Assembly (NCBI GenBank): GCA_003560935.1
Contig: PWJF01000368.1
Coordinates: 1 to 8,168 of the forward strand
Source: Ignavibacteriales bacterium
GTDB lineage: Bacteria > Bacteroidota > Ignavibacteria > T3Sed10-11
DNA: 8,168 bases
Direction: 5' to 3'
Position numbers and translations under genes: made by a program. A model generated the notes under the pieces. It did no database searches, was not told the DNA's origin, and saw only the letters and a program-made list of their open reading frames with translations. Of the stretch, positions 7,472-8,168 are shown piece after piece (the first letter of the stretch is position 1; each line of letters opens with the position of its first letter).

Positions 7472-7499
7472 GTGTCTACTTCAATAAGTATATAGACAC
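7472..7499 (+). other. Small hairpin GTGTCTA/TAGACAC
   Basis: Perfect 7-bp inverted repeat: GTGTCTA at 7472-7478 and TAGACAC at 7493-7499, with a 14-base loop. The right half overlaps the left arm of the larger inverted repeat at 7495-7562, so the two structures could not form in the same RNA molecule at once. There is no T-tract, so it is not a terminator. Confidence 0.4.
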
Positions 7500-7562
7500 T
7501 GATTTCACGGATTATGTATATTATACAACTTATTTGAAACTTTAATCCGTGTCATCCGTGGC
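7495..7562. repeat. Inverted repeat of 9-bp units (consensus near ATCCGTGTC) with central palindrome
   Basis: The right arm contains tandem nonamers ATCCGTGTC (7545-7553) and ATCCGTGGC (7554-7562). The left arm carries their inverted relatives GACACTGAT (7495-7503) and TTCACGGAT (7504-7512). Aligned, 7497-7514 against 7543-7560 pairs at 15 of 18 positions, including 9 consecutive bp. The 28-base core holds a perfect odd palindrome, TGTATA-T-TATACA (7515-7527). From memory, very similar inverted ATCCGTG/ATCTGTG repeats are scattered between genes in many environmental bacterial genomes; I cannot confirm this here. It looks like a miniature non-coding repeat rather than a regulator of one gene. 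Confidence 0.65.
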
Positions 7563-7629
7563 ACAAGTCACTTTTTCGGAGTAGTCTCAACTTTTAATTT
7601 AATAAACAATTATTTCCAGAAATAAAAAT

Positions 7630-7633
7630 GGAG
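7630..7633 (+). promoter_or_regulatory. Ribosome binding site of the last gene
   Basis: GGAG ends 8 bases before the ATG at 7642, in an A/T-rich leader. It supports that start, which also begins an evident signal peptide. Confidence 0.6.
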
Positions 7634-7641
7634 ATTTTATT

Positions 7642-8168
7642 ATGAAAACGATCACAATGGTACTTCTTGTAGTTGCATTGATACTTACCAGTGCTCCTGC
7701 TTTAGTTGCGCAGGATATGGTCGATGTCACTTTCCGGGCAAATACCGCAGCATGGAGGGATACTCTCGGCGCTGATGGTCTGGTACAAATTCGTGGTACA
7801 ATTGCAAGTGACAGCGATAACCCAAACGAGCTTTCACCGGGGGTCATTATTGACTGGAATGCCAATACCACAATGTATCTTACCAATACTGAAGGTGATT
7901 ACTGGGAGGGAACATTCCAAATACCTGCCGGGACTAAGTTGGTATACAAATTTTTTACAAATGCTCAACACGACACGGTTGCCCCGGGTGATGCCTGGGA
8001 ACATGAAGGATGGGAGTTTGATATCGCAGGCGGATACGGTGATGATGGCGAGAGTGCGGGCGGCAACCGTCTACTCGATCTCACCGGTGTTGATGCCGAT
8101 ACGGTACTCCCGTTACAATTTGTCAATGGCATCGGCGGTAACGCACTGGAGCAATATCAAAAACCCTA
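7642..8168 (+). CDS. Secreted protein with N-terminal starch-binding/E-set-like beta-sandwich (3'-partial)
   Basis: 175 codons are visible and the frame stays open to the right edge. Residues 1-23 are a signal peptide (MKTITMVLLVVALILTSAPA, cleavage probably LVA|QD). From residue ~27 the pattern is VTFRANTAAW, DGLVQIRGTI, VIIDWNANTTMYLTN, GDYWEGTFQIPAGTKLVYKF, WEHEGWEFD, GGNRLLDLTG, VLPLQFVNG. A strand with an x-x-(V/I)-R-G turn, a W-bearing loop, W-(x)2-T-(F/V)-x-(I/V)-P-A-G-T, then Y-K-F and a later N-R, resembles the CBM20/CBM48-type and related E-set domains. Those bind glycans in amylases, but this version is also common as a generic N-terminal module of exported FCB proteins. The C-terminus is unseen, so a sorting tail or catalytic domain cannot be judged. 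The 234-base gap and repeats upstream suggest its own transcription unit. A sugar-binding role is inference. Confidence 0.85.
   Translation, partial: MKTITMVLLVVALILTSAPALVAQDMVDVTFRANTAAWRDTLGADGLVQIRGTIASDSDNPNELSPGVIIDWNANTTMYLTNTEGDYWEGTFQIPAGTKLVYKFFTNAQHDTVAPGDAWEHEGWEFDIAGGYGDDGESAGGNRLLDLTGVDADTVLPLQFVNGIGGNALEQYQKP

Overview
The window reads as a piece of chromosome from a Gram-negative bacterium of the FCB superphylum. The exact phylum cannot be fixed from 8 kb. The protein styles resemble those I associate with Calditrichota/KSB1, Marinimicrobia or Ignavibacteria-type lineages more than classical Bacteroidetes. The signs are a TonB-dependent receptor with an N-terminal carboxypeptidase-regulatory-like domain, a very large secreted protein with a fibronectin-III-like module and a Por-type C-terminal tail, and a PorV/PorQ-family outer-membrane barrel. 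All genes are on the + strand. No RNA gene, CRISPR array, transposase or phage gene is visible.

Layout. Positions 3-2654 hold a TonB-dependent receptor cut off at its 5' end by the window edge. After 24 bases containing a ribosome binding site comes a large exported protein (2679-6044). Its reading frame is broken by an in-frame TAG at 6042-6044. The next 73 codons, in the same frame (6045-6263, with a true stop at 6264-6266), are the rest of its C-terminal sorting-type domain. A 121-base gap follows, carrying an inverted repeat built of four 7-bp units per arm. A PorV/PorQ-like barrel runs from 6388 to 7407. A 234-base gap follows with an orphan consensus Shine-Dalgarno and a second, unrelated inverted repeat built of 9-bp units. 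The last gene starts at 7642 and runs off the right edge. It encodes a secreted protein with an N-terminal beta-sandwich resembling starch-binding/E-set modules.

How the parts may work together (inference). The first three genes are spaced like a transcription unit and all act at the cell envelope: an energised outer-membrane receptor, a large exported partner carrying a type IX secretion-like tail, and a PorV-like barrel. PorV in Bacteroidetes is the outer-membrane shuttle protein for such tails. The most consequential observation is that the amber codon cuts the exported protein inside its tail, so as written the product would lose most of its presumed export/anchoring signal. The most unexpected non-coding observation is that both gaps flanking the barrel gene carry inverted repeats of similar design, short tandem oligomers facing each other across a unique core, but with unrelated unit sequences.
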